A DNA stretch of 64,000 bases from Verrucomicrobiota bacterium (GTDB lineage Bacteria; Verrucomicrobiota; Verrucomicrobiia; Opitutales; UBA953): the NCBI GenBank assembly GCA_016871415.1, contig VHDL01000006.1, forward strand, positions 62,001 to 126,000, read 5' to 3'. Position 1 is the first letter of the stretch, and every line of letters begins with the position of its first letter. The translations under genes were made by a program, and so were the position numbers. Positions 45,916-54,237 of this stretch are shown piece by piece. The notes beneath the pieces were generated by a model. It searched no databases and was not told the origin of the DNA. It worked only from the letters and a program-made list of their open reading frames with translations.

Positions 45916-47169
45916 TCACATTGCGGCGATGATGGCGTCGCCGAACTCCGAACACTTGATCTCCTGCGCACCCTGCATCTGGCGGGCGAAGTCGTAGGTG
46001 ACGCGTCCGGCGCCGATGGCACCGTTAAGCCCCTTGAGGATGAGGTCGGCCGCCTCGACCCACCCCATGTAACGGAGCATCATCTCGCCCGAAAGCACGA
46101 CGGATCCCGGGTTGACCACGTCCTTGTTGGCGTACTTGGGAGCGGTGCCGTGGGTCGCCTCGAAGATCGCATGGCCGGTTAGGTAGTTGATGTTGCCGCC
46201 GGGGGCAATGCCGATGCCTCCGACCTGGGCCGCCAGGGCGTCGGAGAGGTAGTCGCCGTTCAGGTTGAGGGTAGCGATGACGTCAAAGTCGGTCGGGCGG
46301 GTCAGGATCTGCTGGAGGGTGATGTCGGCGATGGCGTCCTTGATGACGATGCCGGCGCCCGGCCCGCCCTCGGGGATCTTGCACCAGGGACCGCCGTCGA
46401 TCGGCTCGGCGCCGAACTCGCGCTGGGCCAGCTCATAGCCCCACTTCATGAAGGCGCCCTCGGTGTACTTCATGATGTTACCCTTGTGGACGAGGGTCAC
46501 GGACTTACGCCTGTTCTCGATGGCGTACTGGATGGCGGAACGGATGAGACGCTCTGAACCGGGCCGCGAGACGGGCTTGATGCCGACGCCGACCGAAGCG
46601 GGCTCCTCGCCGCCGAAACGGATCTTTTTGAACTCCTTGGGAAAGTTGGCCTTGATGAACTCCAGGGTCTTGAGCGCAATCTCGGAACCCGCCTCGAAGT
46701 CGATGCCGGCGTAGATGTCCTCGGTGTTCTCGCGGAAGATGACCATGTCGACCTTGCCCGGGTTCTTGACCGGAGAAGGGACGCCGGTGAACCACTGCAC
46801 GGGACGCAGGCAGACGTACAGGTCGAGCTGCTGGCGTAGCGCCACGTTGAGAGATCGGATGCCGCCGCCGGTCGGCGTGGTGAGCGGCCCCTTGATGCCC
46901 ACGAGGTAGTCGCGAAAGGCGGTGAGAGTCTCCTCCGGCAGCCATTTCTGAGTGCGGTTGAAGGCCTTCTCTCCGGCAAGCACCTCGAGCCACTGGATCT
47001 GGCGGCGGCCGGCGTAGGCCTTGGCGACGGCCGCGTCGAGCACGCGCACCGCGGCGCGCCAGATGTCAGGACCCGTGCCGTCACCCTCGATGAAGGGGAT
47101 GACGGGGCGGTCAGGGACGTCCAGCCTGCCTTGGGAGATGGTGATGCGTCCGGAGGAGGGGTTGCTCAT
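45916..47169 (-). CDS. icd: Isocitrate dehydrogenase (NADP+)
   Basis: 417 residues, the homodimeric E. coli type. Substrate-binding block [20 protein letters not shown] includes the Ser that is phosphorylated by AceK in E. coli. Also visible are [35 protein letters not shown] and the cofactor loop [19 protein letters not shown]. It makes 2-oxoglutarate in the TCA cycle. No aceK or glyoxylate genes are seen nearby. An 8-bp inverted repeat lies 16 bases upstream of the start. Confidence 0.97.
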   Translation of the reverse strand: MSNPSSGRITISQGRLDVPDRPVIPFIEGDGTGPDIWRAAVRVLDAAVAKAYAGRRQIQWLEVLAGEKAFNRTQKWLPEETLTAFRDYLVGIKGPLTTPTGGGIRSLNVALRQQLDLYVCLRPVQWFTGVPSPVKNPGKVDMVIFRENTEDIYAGIDFEAGSEIALKTLEFIKANFPKEFKKIRFGGEEPASVGVGIKPVSRPGSERLIRSAIQYAIENRRKSVTLVHKGNIMKYTEGAFMKWGYELAQREFGAEPIDGGPWCKIPEGGPGAGIVIKDAIADITLQQILTRPTDFDVIATLNLNGDYLSDALAAQVGGIGIAPGGNINYLTGHAIFEATHGTAPKYANKDVVNPGSVVLSGEMMLRYMGWVEAADLILKGLNGAIGAGRVTYDFARQMQGAQEIKCSEFGDAIIAAM

Positions 47170-47184
47170 GGCTCAGTCCCACAG

Positions 47185-47210
47185 GAAACCGCTTCAGGAC
47201 GGGCGGTTTC
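47185..47210. repeat. Inverted repeat upstream of icd
   Basis: GAAACCGC-N10-GCGGTTTC, a perfect 8-bp inverted repeat 16 bases upstream of the icd start. It overlaps a possible -35 box on the minus strand (TTGAAA, 47207-47212). It could be an operator or an mRNA leader hairpin. Confidence 0.5.
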
Positions 47211-47241
47211 AAGCCCATTCGGGCGCCCGGATTAAATGGGA

Positions 47242-47271
47242 AAAGAAAAGGACCCCCTTGCGAGGGTCCTT
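47242..47271 (-). terminator. Terminator after the RHH gene
   Basis: An 8-bp stem AAGGACCC/GGGTCCTT (47248-47255 and 47264-47271); on the minus strand it is followed by TTTCTTTTCCC. It lies 57 bases after the stop of the gene at 47328. Confidence 0.8.
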
Positions 47272-47327
47272 GTTTGACCGGCGAAGCCGGCGCCATCCGC
47301 CCCGGAGGACGGAAAGTCTAAGAAGAA

Positions 47328-47378
47328 TTACTTCTTCTTGGACTTGGTGGCCTTCTTCTTGGCTTTCTTCTTAGCCAT
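47328..47378 (-). CDS. Nested 16-residue lysine-rich reading frame
   Basis: The tail of the RHH protein can be read separately from an in-frame ATG at 47376-47378 (MAKKKAKKKATKSKKK, 9 Lys in 16). It has a good Shine-Dalgarno site (AAGGA at 47386-47390, 7-base spacing), which most genes here lack. It may be an internal start producing a free basic peptide, or the site may be chance in an A-rich linker. Coding as a separate product is unproven. Confidence 0.35.
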   Translation of the reverse strand: MAKKKAKKKATKSKKK

Positions 47379-47708
47379 AGTTTTTTCCTTATTTTGGGTC
47401 GTTGTTGGGTTAAAGGGCAGCGCCTGAAGCGCCACCCTGACGATTCGCCCCACGCTCACCCGGGCGTTGCGCGCCTGGCGGGTGATCCTACTGCGGAGCT
47501 CCGACGGTACTCGGAAAGAAACTTGGCGCGACCGGGAGGCCGCTAGGTCGGGACGGGAGTCGGTGTAGCAGTCCAGCGCATGCCGGATAGCCTGGGAGAG
47601 CGTGGCGAAGCCCGACCTCTGCTGGAAGGCGACGGTCTCGGAGTGGAGCTTCTCGGGAAGCGACACGGTGATGAGACTTTCGCTGAGGGGTTCGGTTCGG
47701 TTCGTCAC
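47328..47708 (-). CDS. Tandem ribbon-helix-helix DNA-binding protein with lysine-rich tail
   Basis: 126 residues from the GTG at 47706-47708. Two RHH-like units lie in one chain: SLITVSLPEKLHSETVAFQQ (strand and first helix at about 11-30, second helix to 46) and RQVSFRVPSELRSRITRQAR (about 61-80, to 96). A polar linker (NPTTTQNKEKT) leads to a basic tail MAKKKAKKKATKSKKK (111-126). RHH proteins normally dimerise; a tandem could act as a single-chain dimer, and the tail resembles eukaryotic H1 or chlamydial Hc tails. An upstream in-frame start at 47753 is possible. It might be a regulator or a nucleoid protein. Confidence 0.65.
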   Translation of the reverse strand: MTNRTEPLSESLITVSLPEKLHSETVAFQQRSGFATLSQAIRHALDCYTDSRPDLAASRSRQVSFRVPSELRSRITRQARNARVSVGRIVRVALQALPFNPTTTQNKEKTMAKKKAKKKATKSKKK

Positions 47709-47731
47709 GTTGCGGTAAACTCTTGTTACTT

Positions 47732-47759
47732 TTATTAGGCGATGCGCGCGCATGCGCAA
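47732..47759 (-). promoter_or_regulatory. Promoter of the RHH gene with palindromic -35 region
   Basis: On the minus strand, TTGCGC (47754-47759), 16 bases, TAATAA (47732-47737). The palindrome GCGCATGCGC (47748-47757) overlaps the -35 box and could be an autoregulatory operator, as is common for RHH proteins. Initiation would leave a leader of about 16 bases before the GTG at 47708. Confidence 0.45.
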
Positions 47760-47843
47760 GAGCAAATTTCACCCTCCCCGGCGCGACGCGTCCGAGGCGA
47801 GCGCGGCGCTCAGTGTAAACGCGATTCGGATACGCGCGCGCGG

Positions 47844-47872
47844 TTGACGGAACGTCACGCGCGCCGCATGAT
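47844..47872 (+). promoter_or_regulatory. Relict promoter of the P1B-ATPase pseudogene
   Basis: TTGACG (47844-47849), 17 bases, CATGAT (47867-47872). The start ATG at 47883 lies 10 bases after the -10 box, so the transcript would be almost leaderless. Confidence 0.35.
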
Positions 47873-47882
47873 CAGCGCCGCG

Positions 47883-48670
47883 ATGAACACTCGGGACGCG
47901 GCGCGCAGAACGACCGCGAGGTGGCGACGCGAGGCCGCCCTGGCCGTGGCGTGCGGCGCCTGCGGCGCGCTGGCTTTCGCCGCGGACGGCACGGCGGGCC
48001 GTCCGCTGGCCGTCCTCGCCTGCACGGCCGGCGGCTGGGACGCCGCGCGCGAGGCGTGGAAGTCGCTCCGCGGCGGCCGGGCCGACGTCCATCTGCTGAT
48101 GCTGCTCGCCGCGGGCGGGGGTGGGCGCTGGGCCAGCCGCTCGAGGCGACGCTGCTACTGTTCCTGTTCTCGGCGGCGGGCGCGATCGAGTGGTACGCGA
48201 TGGAGCGGTCGCGCGGCGCCGTCGAGTCGCTGCTCGACCGCTCGCCGCGGCGGGCGCGGCTAATCGGATCAGACGGGGCTGAGAGCATGGTGCCAGTCGA
48301 GTCGCTCCGACCCGGCGACCTCATGGCCGTGCTGCCGGGCGAGCTGGCGCCGGCCGACTGCCGCACCGAGGCCGGGGAGAGCGAGGCGGACGAATCGACG
48401 CTCACGGGCGAGGCGCGGCCGGTGCGCAAGGGGCCGGGAGACCCGCTGTCGGACGGCACGCTCAACGGCTGGGGGCGGCTGACGGCCAGGGTCGTACGGA
48501 CGCAGCAGGACAGCGCCGCCCTCGGCATGGCGGCCTACGTCGTGGCGGCGGGAGCGCCGCTCACGGTCGGCGTGGCCGTCCATGAGGGCAGCACCGTGCT
48601 GGTGTGCCTCAACGAACTGCGCCTGCTGGCCTTCCGGCCGGGACGCCGCTCAGCGCAGCTCCCGCCCTGA
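47883..48670 (+). pseudogene. Decayed heavy-metal P1B-type ATPase
   Basis: The first part (to about 48115) reads GGWDAAREAWKSLRGGRADVHLLMLL, typical of P1B ATPases just before the A domain. The frame then shifts within a G-rich run (48112-48125). The other frame continues with LGQPLEATLLLFLFSAAGAIEWYAM and the A domain (VESLRPGDLMAVLPGE, ESTLTGEARPVRKG). At about 48505 it jumps straight to the C-terminal helix (APLTVGVAVHEGSTVLVCLN). The phosphorylation (DKTGT) and nucleotide-binding domains are missing. Frameshift plus large internal deletion make it a true pseudogene. Its end overlaps the RNase E/G gene by 21 bases. Confidence 0.88.
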
Positions 48671-50365
48671 GGCGTCGAAGAGCCGGAAGGACTCGACGCT
48701 GTAGGTGGGGTCGGCCTTGGTGCCCAGCTTCACCTTGCACGACTTCATCAAATCGCGGAAGAAGTCGCGGTCCTCGGTGACGATGCGCTCGAGGTTGACC
48801 GGGTGGAGCAGGATGTTGATCTCCAGCTCCTTGTCGGGACCGTGCGTCTCGCGCAGGCGCCGGATGACGCTGAGCAGCTTGCGCTGCACCTCGACGGAGA
48901 CCGTGCGGGGGTTCTTGACGATGCCGCGCCCCTGGCAGTGCGGGCAGGCGGTGTACATCGAGGTGGTGTTGGACTCGGTGTGGCGCTGGCGCGTCATCTG
49001 GAGCACGCCCAGCTGGGAGATCGGCAGAATCTGGTGCTTGGCGCGGTCGTTCTCCATCGACTCACGCATCTGGTCGAAGACCTTCTTCCGGTCCTTCGGG
49101 TTCTTCATGTCGATGGTGTCGATTATGATGAGGCCGCCGAGATTGCGGAGCTGGATCTGGCGGGCGGCCTCGGTGACGGCCTCCAGGTTGGCCTGGACGA
49201 TGTAGTCCTTGCCGTCCTTGCCCGCGCCCCTGTGGGAGCCGGTGTTGACGTCAATGGCCGTAAGGGCCTCGGTCTCGTCGATGACGATCTCGCCGCCGCT
49301 GGGCAGGGGCACGCGACGCTGGAACAGCTGGTCGATCTGGCGCTCGATGTTGTAGCGCTCGAAGACGGGGATCGGATCGGAGTAGGGCTCCACCCTGCCC
49401 TTGGAACGCGGCGAAACCTCGCCGACGAGCTCCAGGACGAGGCGGAAGTCCTCCTCGTTGTCCACGAGGATGCGGTCGACCTCCTCGGTGAGGAAGTCGC
49501 GCACGGTGCGTTCGATTAGGCCGGGCTCGCTATGCAGCAGCACGGGACGGCGGTCGGGCTGGTTGATCTTCTCCACGATTCTCTGCCAGCGCAGGAGGAG
49601 CATGTGCAGGTCGCGCACGAACCAGCGCGCCTGCTTGCCCTCGCCGGCGGTGCGGATGATGACGCCCATGCCCTCGGGAATGGTCAGCGACCGAAGGATG
49701 TCCTTGAGGCGCTCGCGCTCGGAGGCGTCCTCGATCTTGCGGGAAACGCCGCAGGCGCCGCTGAAGGGCATCAGGACGACGTAACGGCCGGGCAGCGCGA
49801 TGTTGGTCGTCGAACGCGGGCCCTTGGTGCCAATCTGGTCCTTGACGACCTGGATGACGATGTCGGACCCCGCGGGGAAGAGCTGGGGGATGTCCTTGGC
49901 CTGGTAGCGGGCCTTGCGCTGCTTCTGCTCGGCGGACTCGTTATCGCGGATGAACTCGACCTGGGAGTCGTTCGCGGCCGGGAGCATGTCCCAGTAGTGA
50001 AGGAAGGCGTTCTTGGGCTGGCCGATGTCGACGAAGGCGGCCTTCAGGCCGGCCTCCAGGTTCTGGACGCGCCCCTTGAAGACGGCGCCTACCATCCGGT
50101 TCTCGCCCTTGTGCTCAATCTCGAACTTGTCGAGGACGCCGTTGGTGAGCAGGGCCACGCGCTTCTCGAGCGTCTCGCCGTTGATGACGAGCTCACGGTA
50201 ATTGGCGCGGTCCTTGGAGAAGTGCTTGACGATGCGCTGGAGCAGCGGGAGGTCCTTCCGGCGACGGGCGGCCTCCTCCGCGATTTTGCGCTGGTCGATG
50301 AGCTCTTGGCCGGACGTCGGCTCGGATTCTTCTTGGATTTCTTCGGGTTCGTTGTGTTCGGACAT
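48650..50365 (-). CDS. rng: Ribonuclease E/G family protein
   Basis: 571 residues, RNase G-like in size. A charged N-terminal extension of about 50 residues precedes the S1 domain (ENRMVGAVFKGRVQNLEAGLKAAFVDIG, read in parts). The RNase H-like/DNase I-like core has RRVPLPSGGEIVIDETEALTAIDVNTGS, with catalytic Asp residues in the IDVNTG and IIIDTIDM blocks. The zinc-link motif is CPHCQGRG. It processes rRNA and degrades mRNA from 5'-monophosphate ends. It follows rodA by 7 bases, and an RNase Y gene lies beyond rodA. Confidence 0.94.
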   Translation of the reverse strand: MSEHNEPEEIQEESEPTSGQELIDQRKIAEEAARRRKDLPLLQRIVKHFSKDRANYRELVINGETLEKRVALLTNGVLDKFEIEHKGENRMVGAVFKGRVQNLEAGLKAAFVDIGQPKNAFLHYWDMLPAANDSQVEFIRDNESAEQKQRKARYQAKDIPQLFPAGSDIVIQVVKDQIGTKGPRSTTNIALPGRYVVLMPFSGACGVSRKIEDASERERLKDILRSLTIPEGMGVIIRTAGEGKQARWFVRDLHMLLLRWQRIVEKINQPDRRPVLLHSEPGLIERTVRDFLTEEVDRILVDNEEDFRLVLELVGEVSPRSKGRVEPYSDPIPVFERYNIERQIDQLFQRRVPLPSGGEIVIDETEALTAIDVNTGSHRGAGKDGKDYIVQANLEAVTEAARQIQLRNLGGLIIIDTIDMKNPKDRKKVFDQMRESMENDRAKHQILPISQLGVLQMTRQRHTESNTTSMYTACPHCQGRGIVKNPRTVSVEVQRKLLSVIRRLRETHGPDKELEINILLHPVNLERIVTEDRDFFRDLMKSCKVKLGTKADPTYSVESFRLFDASGRELR

Positions 50366-50372
50366 CTCGGGT

Positions 50373-51716
50373 TCAGGCCGTCAGGCCTTTTGCCGGAGAA
50401 TCCCCGCGCCCGCCGCCGCCGGCCGAATGCCGGTGCACGCTCTGGACCAATCCGAGGAGCAGGAAGCAGCTGAGCACGAAAGACCCTCCGTAGCTGAGGA
50501 AAGGAAGGGGGACACCCGCGACCGGCATGAGGTCGACGTTCATCCCGACGTTGATGACGACATGGGTGGCCAGCACCGCGGCGGCGCCGGCGGCGAGCAG
50601 GGCTCCGAAGCGGTCCGCGGCACGGAGGGCCGTCCGGATCACGCGCCAGAGCAGGAGCGAGAAGGCGGCCACGACGCCGGCGGCGCCGACGAAGCCGACC
50701 TCCTCGGCAAGGACGGAGAAGAGGAAGTCGTTGTGGGCCGCGGCCTCCGGCAAGTAGCCCTGCCGGGCCTGGGTGCCGTTGCCGACGCCCTGGCCGGCGA
50801 GCCCGCCGCGGCCGACGGCGATGACGGCCTGACGCACGTTCCACGTCACGCCCAGGCCGCGGGGATCGATGACGTCGGGAGCCACGAAGGACATGATGCG
50901 CTCGCGCTGATAGTCCTTGAGTAGCACGAACCAGGCGCGCTCTTGATGCTGCCCCCGCACCTTGCGGGCGGGATCACGCTCCTCAGGATGGGCCTTGGAA
51001 AACTCCGCGACGCCCCGGGCGTATTCGGTCAGGTCCACGGCCAGCACTCCCGCCAGCATCAGGGCCGCCGCTCCCGCCGCCGCGAAGAACTTGTAGGTGA
51101 GTCCGGCGACGTGCAGCAGGGCGAATGACAGGGGCAGGTAGATGAGGGCGGAACCTAGGTCGGGCTGCACGAAAATCAAGAAAAAGGGCACCCCGGCCAC
51201 CGCGGCCGCCAAGCCGAGCGTACGCCAGCTGGCCGCGAAGGCTCCGATCGGACGGCGGGCGAGGAGGGAGGCTAGGAAAAGCAGGGTGCCGACCTTCGCG
51301 AGTTCCGAGGGCTGAAGGGAGAAGGGGCCGAAATCCATCCAGCGGCGCGCGCCGTAGACGTTGCGGATGAACGACCCAAGGTCGGCGTCCAGAAGCGCGC
51401 AGGCGGAGACGGGAACGAGCAGGCCCAGGGTGAGGAAGTAAGCGGTGCGAGCGTGCAAATGGAGGCGGCGGTAATCCAGGGAGGACACGGCCCAGTAGGC
51501 CACCCATCCGATGCCGATGAAGACGGCCTGGTTCTCGTGATGCAGGGACGCACGCGCCTCACCGGCGGAGCGGATCGCGACCCAGCCGAGGACGCTCAGG
51601 CCGGCGATGATGAGGACCTGGGTCCAGTCCGTCCTCCAGGCGAAATTGGCGAACTTGTCCCACCACTCAGAGACGGCCTCGCCCTGCTCTGCCTCGGAAA
51701 GGGACATCAAACCCAT
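50373..51716 (-). CDS. rodA: Peptidoglycan glycosyltransferase RodA (SEDS family)
   Basis: 447 residues, about ten membrane helices. SEDS signatures: GARRWMDFGPFSLQPSELAKVG, FVQPDLGSALIYLP, AVGRGGLAGQGVGNGTQARQG and the C-terminal PLPFLSYGGSFVL. The catalytic Asp region reads LPEAAAHNDFLFSVLAEE, where most RodA proteins have PEKHTDFIF; there is a two-residue insertion and HTD is HND. A charged extracytoplasmic stretch of about 50 residues (…HPEERDPARKVRGQHQERAW…) accounts for the extra length. Starts at 51716 or 51707 are both possible. It polymerises elongasome glycan. Confidence 0.93.
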   Translation of the reverse strand: MGLMSLSEAEQGEAVSEWWDKFANFAWRTDWTQVLIIAGLSVLGWVAIRSAGEARASLHHENQAVFIGIGWVAYWAVSSLDYRRLHLHARTAYFLTLGLLVPVSACALLDADLGSFIRNVYGARRWMDFGPFSLQPSELAKVGTLLFLASLLARRPIGAFAASWRTLGLAAAVAGVPFFLIFVQPDLGSALIYLPLSFALLHVAGLTYKFFAAAGAAALMLAGVLAVDLTEYARGVAEFSKAHPEERDPARKVRGQHQERAWFVLLKDYQRERIMSFVAPDVIDPRGLGVTWNVRQAVIAVGRGGLAGQGVGNGTQARQGYLPEAAAHNDFLFSVLAEEVGFVGAAGVVAAFSLLLWRVIRTALRAADRFGALLAAGAAAVLATHVVINVGMNVDLMPVAGVPLPFLSYGGSFVLSCFLLLGLVQSVHRHSAGGGGRGDSPAKGLTA

Positions 51717-51827
51717 CGAACCCGCCCGCGGCCGGGGTGGCAAGGCCAACCGTCCCAAATGGAGGCTTGCGACCGGGTCAGGGCAAGCAAGGGTAAGGGG
51801 CTCAGGACTAAGGTCCCGAGCGATACC

Positions 51828-53264
51828 ATGCCAGTGGCCGCCGACCAGAGCATCCTCGCCGCCGTGGCGTTTTCCTCGGGCGCCATCGTGGCCTACGCGG
51901 TGGCCAAATGGAGGGAAAGCACCCTGGGCGCAATGAGGGACGCCAAGTTGCGCTCGGAAGTAGAACTGGCCAGGCGTGAGGCCACGGTCGAGGCGGCGGA
52001 AATGCACGCCCGGGCCGAGGGTGAGAAACGCGAGGCCGAGGACTTGCGGCGACGGGCGGAGACCGAGAAGCGGGAGGCCGAGGAATTGGCGGAAGACCTG
52101 GCCCGTCGAAGCGACCAGCTGGGCCGGGAGCTGCTGCTCCTGGGCGGCCTCACCCCTGAGGAGGCGCGTCGCCTGACGGTGGAGAGGATGCGCGGCGAAC
52201 TCAGCGAGGAGGCCGCCCGCCTCCGGGCCGAACTGCTCGACCGCACAGAGGACGAGGTCGAGGAAGCCGCACGCAGGACTTTGCTCGCCGCCATGCAGAG
52301 GCTGACCACGCAGACGACCCAGGACGCGACCGCGGTCTCGGTGTTGTTGCCCAACGAGGAGATGAAGGGCCGCCTGATCGGCCGCGAAGGGCGCAACATC
52401 CGCGCCTTCGAGCAGGCCACGGGCGCGACGCTGCTCATCGACGAGACGCCCGGCGTCGCCCTGCTTTCCTGCTTCGATCCGGTCCGGCGCGAGACGGCTC
52501 GCATCGCCCTGGAACGCGTGGTGAAGGACGGAAGAATCACGCCCGCGCTCATCGAGGATGCGACGCGCACGTCCGAGGAGGAAGTGCTGCGTCTCGCCCG
52601 TCGGCTCGGCCGGGACGCCGTGCGCGACCTCGGACTGCCTTCGATGGACCCGCAGGTGGAGGAGCTGCTCGGGCGGCTGCACTTCCGGCTCTCCGCCAAC
52701 CAGAATACGCTCGCGCACTCGGTCGAGGTCGCCCAGCTCTGCGCGGTGCTGGCCGCCGAGGTCGGCCTGGACCCGACGCCCGCCAAGCGGGCCGGCCTGC
52801 TCCACGACATGGGCAAGGCGCTCGAGGCCGGGGCCGGCGCCAGCCATGCGCTCGCCGGAGCCTCGCTGCTCCGACGGCTGGGCGAAGACCCGCGGGTGGT
52901 GAACGCAGTGGCGGCCCATCATCGCGAAGTGCCGGCGGAGTCGCTCTACGCGCCGCTGGTGATGATCGCGGACGCGGTCTCGGGCTCTCGGCCGGGCGCA
53001 CGCGCCTCGACCTTGGAGAGCTACGCCCAGCGCATCCGTTCCCTCGAGGAGGTCGCGGCCTCCTTCGACGGGGTCCGCGAGGCCTACGCCTTCCAATCAG
53101 GACGGGAACTGCGGGTGATCGTGGAACCGGGCAAGGTCGGGGATGCGGAAGCCGCCGAACTGGGCCGGAGGATCCGCAACCGTATCGAGGAGGCGGTGGC
53201 CTACCAAGGCTCGGTGCGAATCATCATCATACGTGAACAGAGGTTCACCGAAGAGGCCCGCTGA
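51828..53264 (+). CDS. rny: Ribonuclease Y
   Basis: 478 residues from the ATG at 51828. An N-terminal membrane helix (ILAAVAFSSGAIVAYAVA) is followed by a coiled coil of about 110 residues rich in Glu, Arg and Ala. The KH domain has GRLIGREGRNIRAFEQATG, and the HD domain has HSVEVAQL…GLLHDMGKALEAG…AAHHREVP. It starts mRNA decay as a membrane-bound endonuclease. It is divergent from rodA-rng, so this locus carries both RNase Y and RNase E/G. A disordered Arg-rich protein follows. Confidence 0.95.
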   Translation: MPVAADQSILAAVAFSSGAIVAYAVAKWRESTLGAMRDAKLRSEVELARREATVEAAEMHARAEGEKREAEDLRRRAETEKREAEELAEDLARRSDQLGRELLLLGGLTPEEARRLTVERMRGELSEEAARLRAELLDRTEDEVEEAARRTLLAAMQRLTTQTTQDATAVSVLLPNEEMKGRLIGREGRNIRAFEQATGATLLIDETPGVALLSCFDPVRRETARIALERVVKDGRITPALIEDATRTSEEEVLRLARRLGRDAVRDLGLPSMDPQVEELLGRLHFRLSANQNTLAHSVEVAQLCAVLAAEVGLDPTPAKRAGLLHDMGKALEAGAGASHALAGASLLRRLGEDPRVVNAVAAHHREVPAESLYAPLVMIADAVSGSRPGARASTLESYAQRIRSLEEVAASFDGVREAYAFQSGRELRVIVEPGKVGDAEAAELGRRIRNRIEEAVAYQGSVRIIIIREQRFTEEAR

Positions 53265-53424
53265 CCGAGTTTCGGGTTGTGAACAAGACGGGGCAGGGTC
53301 ATTGAGAACCTTCCGGCCTTAAGCCGGACACCCGGCGCAGTCCATCAGGACCCCGCCAAAGCGGCACGCCCCCACGACGGGGGCCCGCAATCCCGGACGG
53401 CCCCGCCGTCCCACAACCACAACC

Positions 53425-54195
53425 ATGAGCAACGAAGAAAATACCGGGCAGAAGCATGACTCAGCCCACCACCCTGCGGCCGAACAGTCCGCCTCCCAAG
53501 AAAACCGCAACGAAGCCCCGCAAGTCCGTGAATCCAAGCTGGAATCCGAACATGCCGACCTCCCCCCGATGTCCGTGATCGGCGCCTCCGCCGAGCCGGC
53601 CGCCAAACCCGGCACCATCGCCACCCCGAAGCAGTTCGGACGCCGCGGCGCACCCCGTGGCGCCCCCGCGACACCCGGAGCCCCGGGCGTCCGCCCTTCC
53701 ATTGGAGTCGTTGAGAATCCAGCCGAGGCGCAGGAGTCCATCTCCGGCGCCCTCGCCGCCCGCCCGGCCGCCCCTCAGGGCCAGCCTCGCGAGCCGCGCG
53801 AACATCGCGAGCTGCGCGAGCACCGCGAACCCCGTGAACGGAACGAGCGCCGTGAGGAACGTCGCGAGCCGCGCCACGACGGCGAGCGCCAGGCGCGCCG
53901 CGACGACCGCCCGCGCCGCGAGGACAAGCCCAGGCTGCAGATCGAGCCCGTGGTCATCCCCGTGCAGGAACCGATCGGATTCTGGGCCTCGCTGAAGCGC
54001 AAGCTGGCGACGCTCTTCGGCATTCCCGACAAGGCCGTCTTCGTGCCCTCGGGCCGCGGACCTGAACAACGCGACGGCCGTCGCGACGACCGCGGCGGAA
54101 GACACGGCGGTCGCAGACGTGACCGCGGCCGTAGCCGGGGACGCGACGGACGCCGCGGCGACCGCGGCCACCGCGGCGGGCCCCGCGAAGGCTGA
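53425..54195 (+). CDS. Disordered arginine-rich protein with RG tail
   Basis: 256 residues. The N-terminal part (1-118) is polar and Pro/Ala-rich. A block of RE/REH repeats (about 120-170: REPREHRELREHREPRERNE) follows. Then comes the only ordered-looking segment (171-210), with an amphipathic helix GFWASLKRKLATLFG. The tail (211-256) is RG/RGG/RD-rich. RG-rich tails bind RNA and drive condensates in many systems. It lies 160 bases after rny, whose partner RNases are near. No homologue is recognised. A role in RNA decay or localisation is inference. Confidence 0.65.
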   Translation: MSNEENTGQKHDSAHHPAAEQSASQENRNEAPQVRESKLESEHADLPPMSVIGASAEPAAKPGTIATPKQFGRRGAPRGAPATPGAPGVRPSIGVVENPAEAQESISGALAARPAAPQGQPREPREHRELREHREPRERNERREERREPRHDGERQARRDDRPRREDKPRLQIEPVVIPVQEPIGFWASLKRKLATLFGIPDKAVFVPSGRGPEQRDGRRDDRGGRHGGRRRDRGRSRGRDGRRGDRGHRGGPREG

Positions 54196-54202
54196 AGACA
54201 CT

Positions 54203-54230
54203 GGGGGCGCCGAAGGCGCCCCCGCTTCTT
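54203..54230 (+). terminator. Terminator between the RG-rich gene and murA
   Basis: A perfect 9-bp stem GGGGGCGCC/GGCGCCCCC with a GAA loop, then GCTTCTT. It lies 7 bases after the RG-rich gene's stop and ends just before the murA start, so murA may rely on readthrough or its own promoter. Confidence 0.65.
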
Positions 54231-54237
54231 GGCACGC

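Noticed and set aside
47742-48263. A separate 173-residue gene in the first frame of the P1B remnant
   Set aside because: After about 48115 this frame becomes Arg/Ser-rich shadow sequence, while the P1B match continues in another frame.
51717-53096. Open frame extending rodA upstream to 907 residues
   Set aside because: The extension is antisense to rny, and RodA homology begins only at 51716.
53265-53424. A riboswitch or promoter in the 160-base gap before the RG-rich gene
   Set aside because: Only a short hairpin (TCCGGC/GCCGGA at 53312-53328) and a poor -35/-10 pair (TTGTGA, TCATTG) are visible, with no recognisable aptamer.
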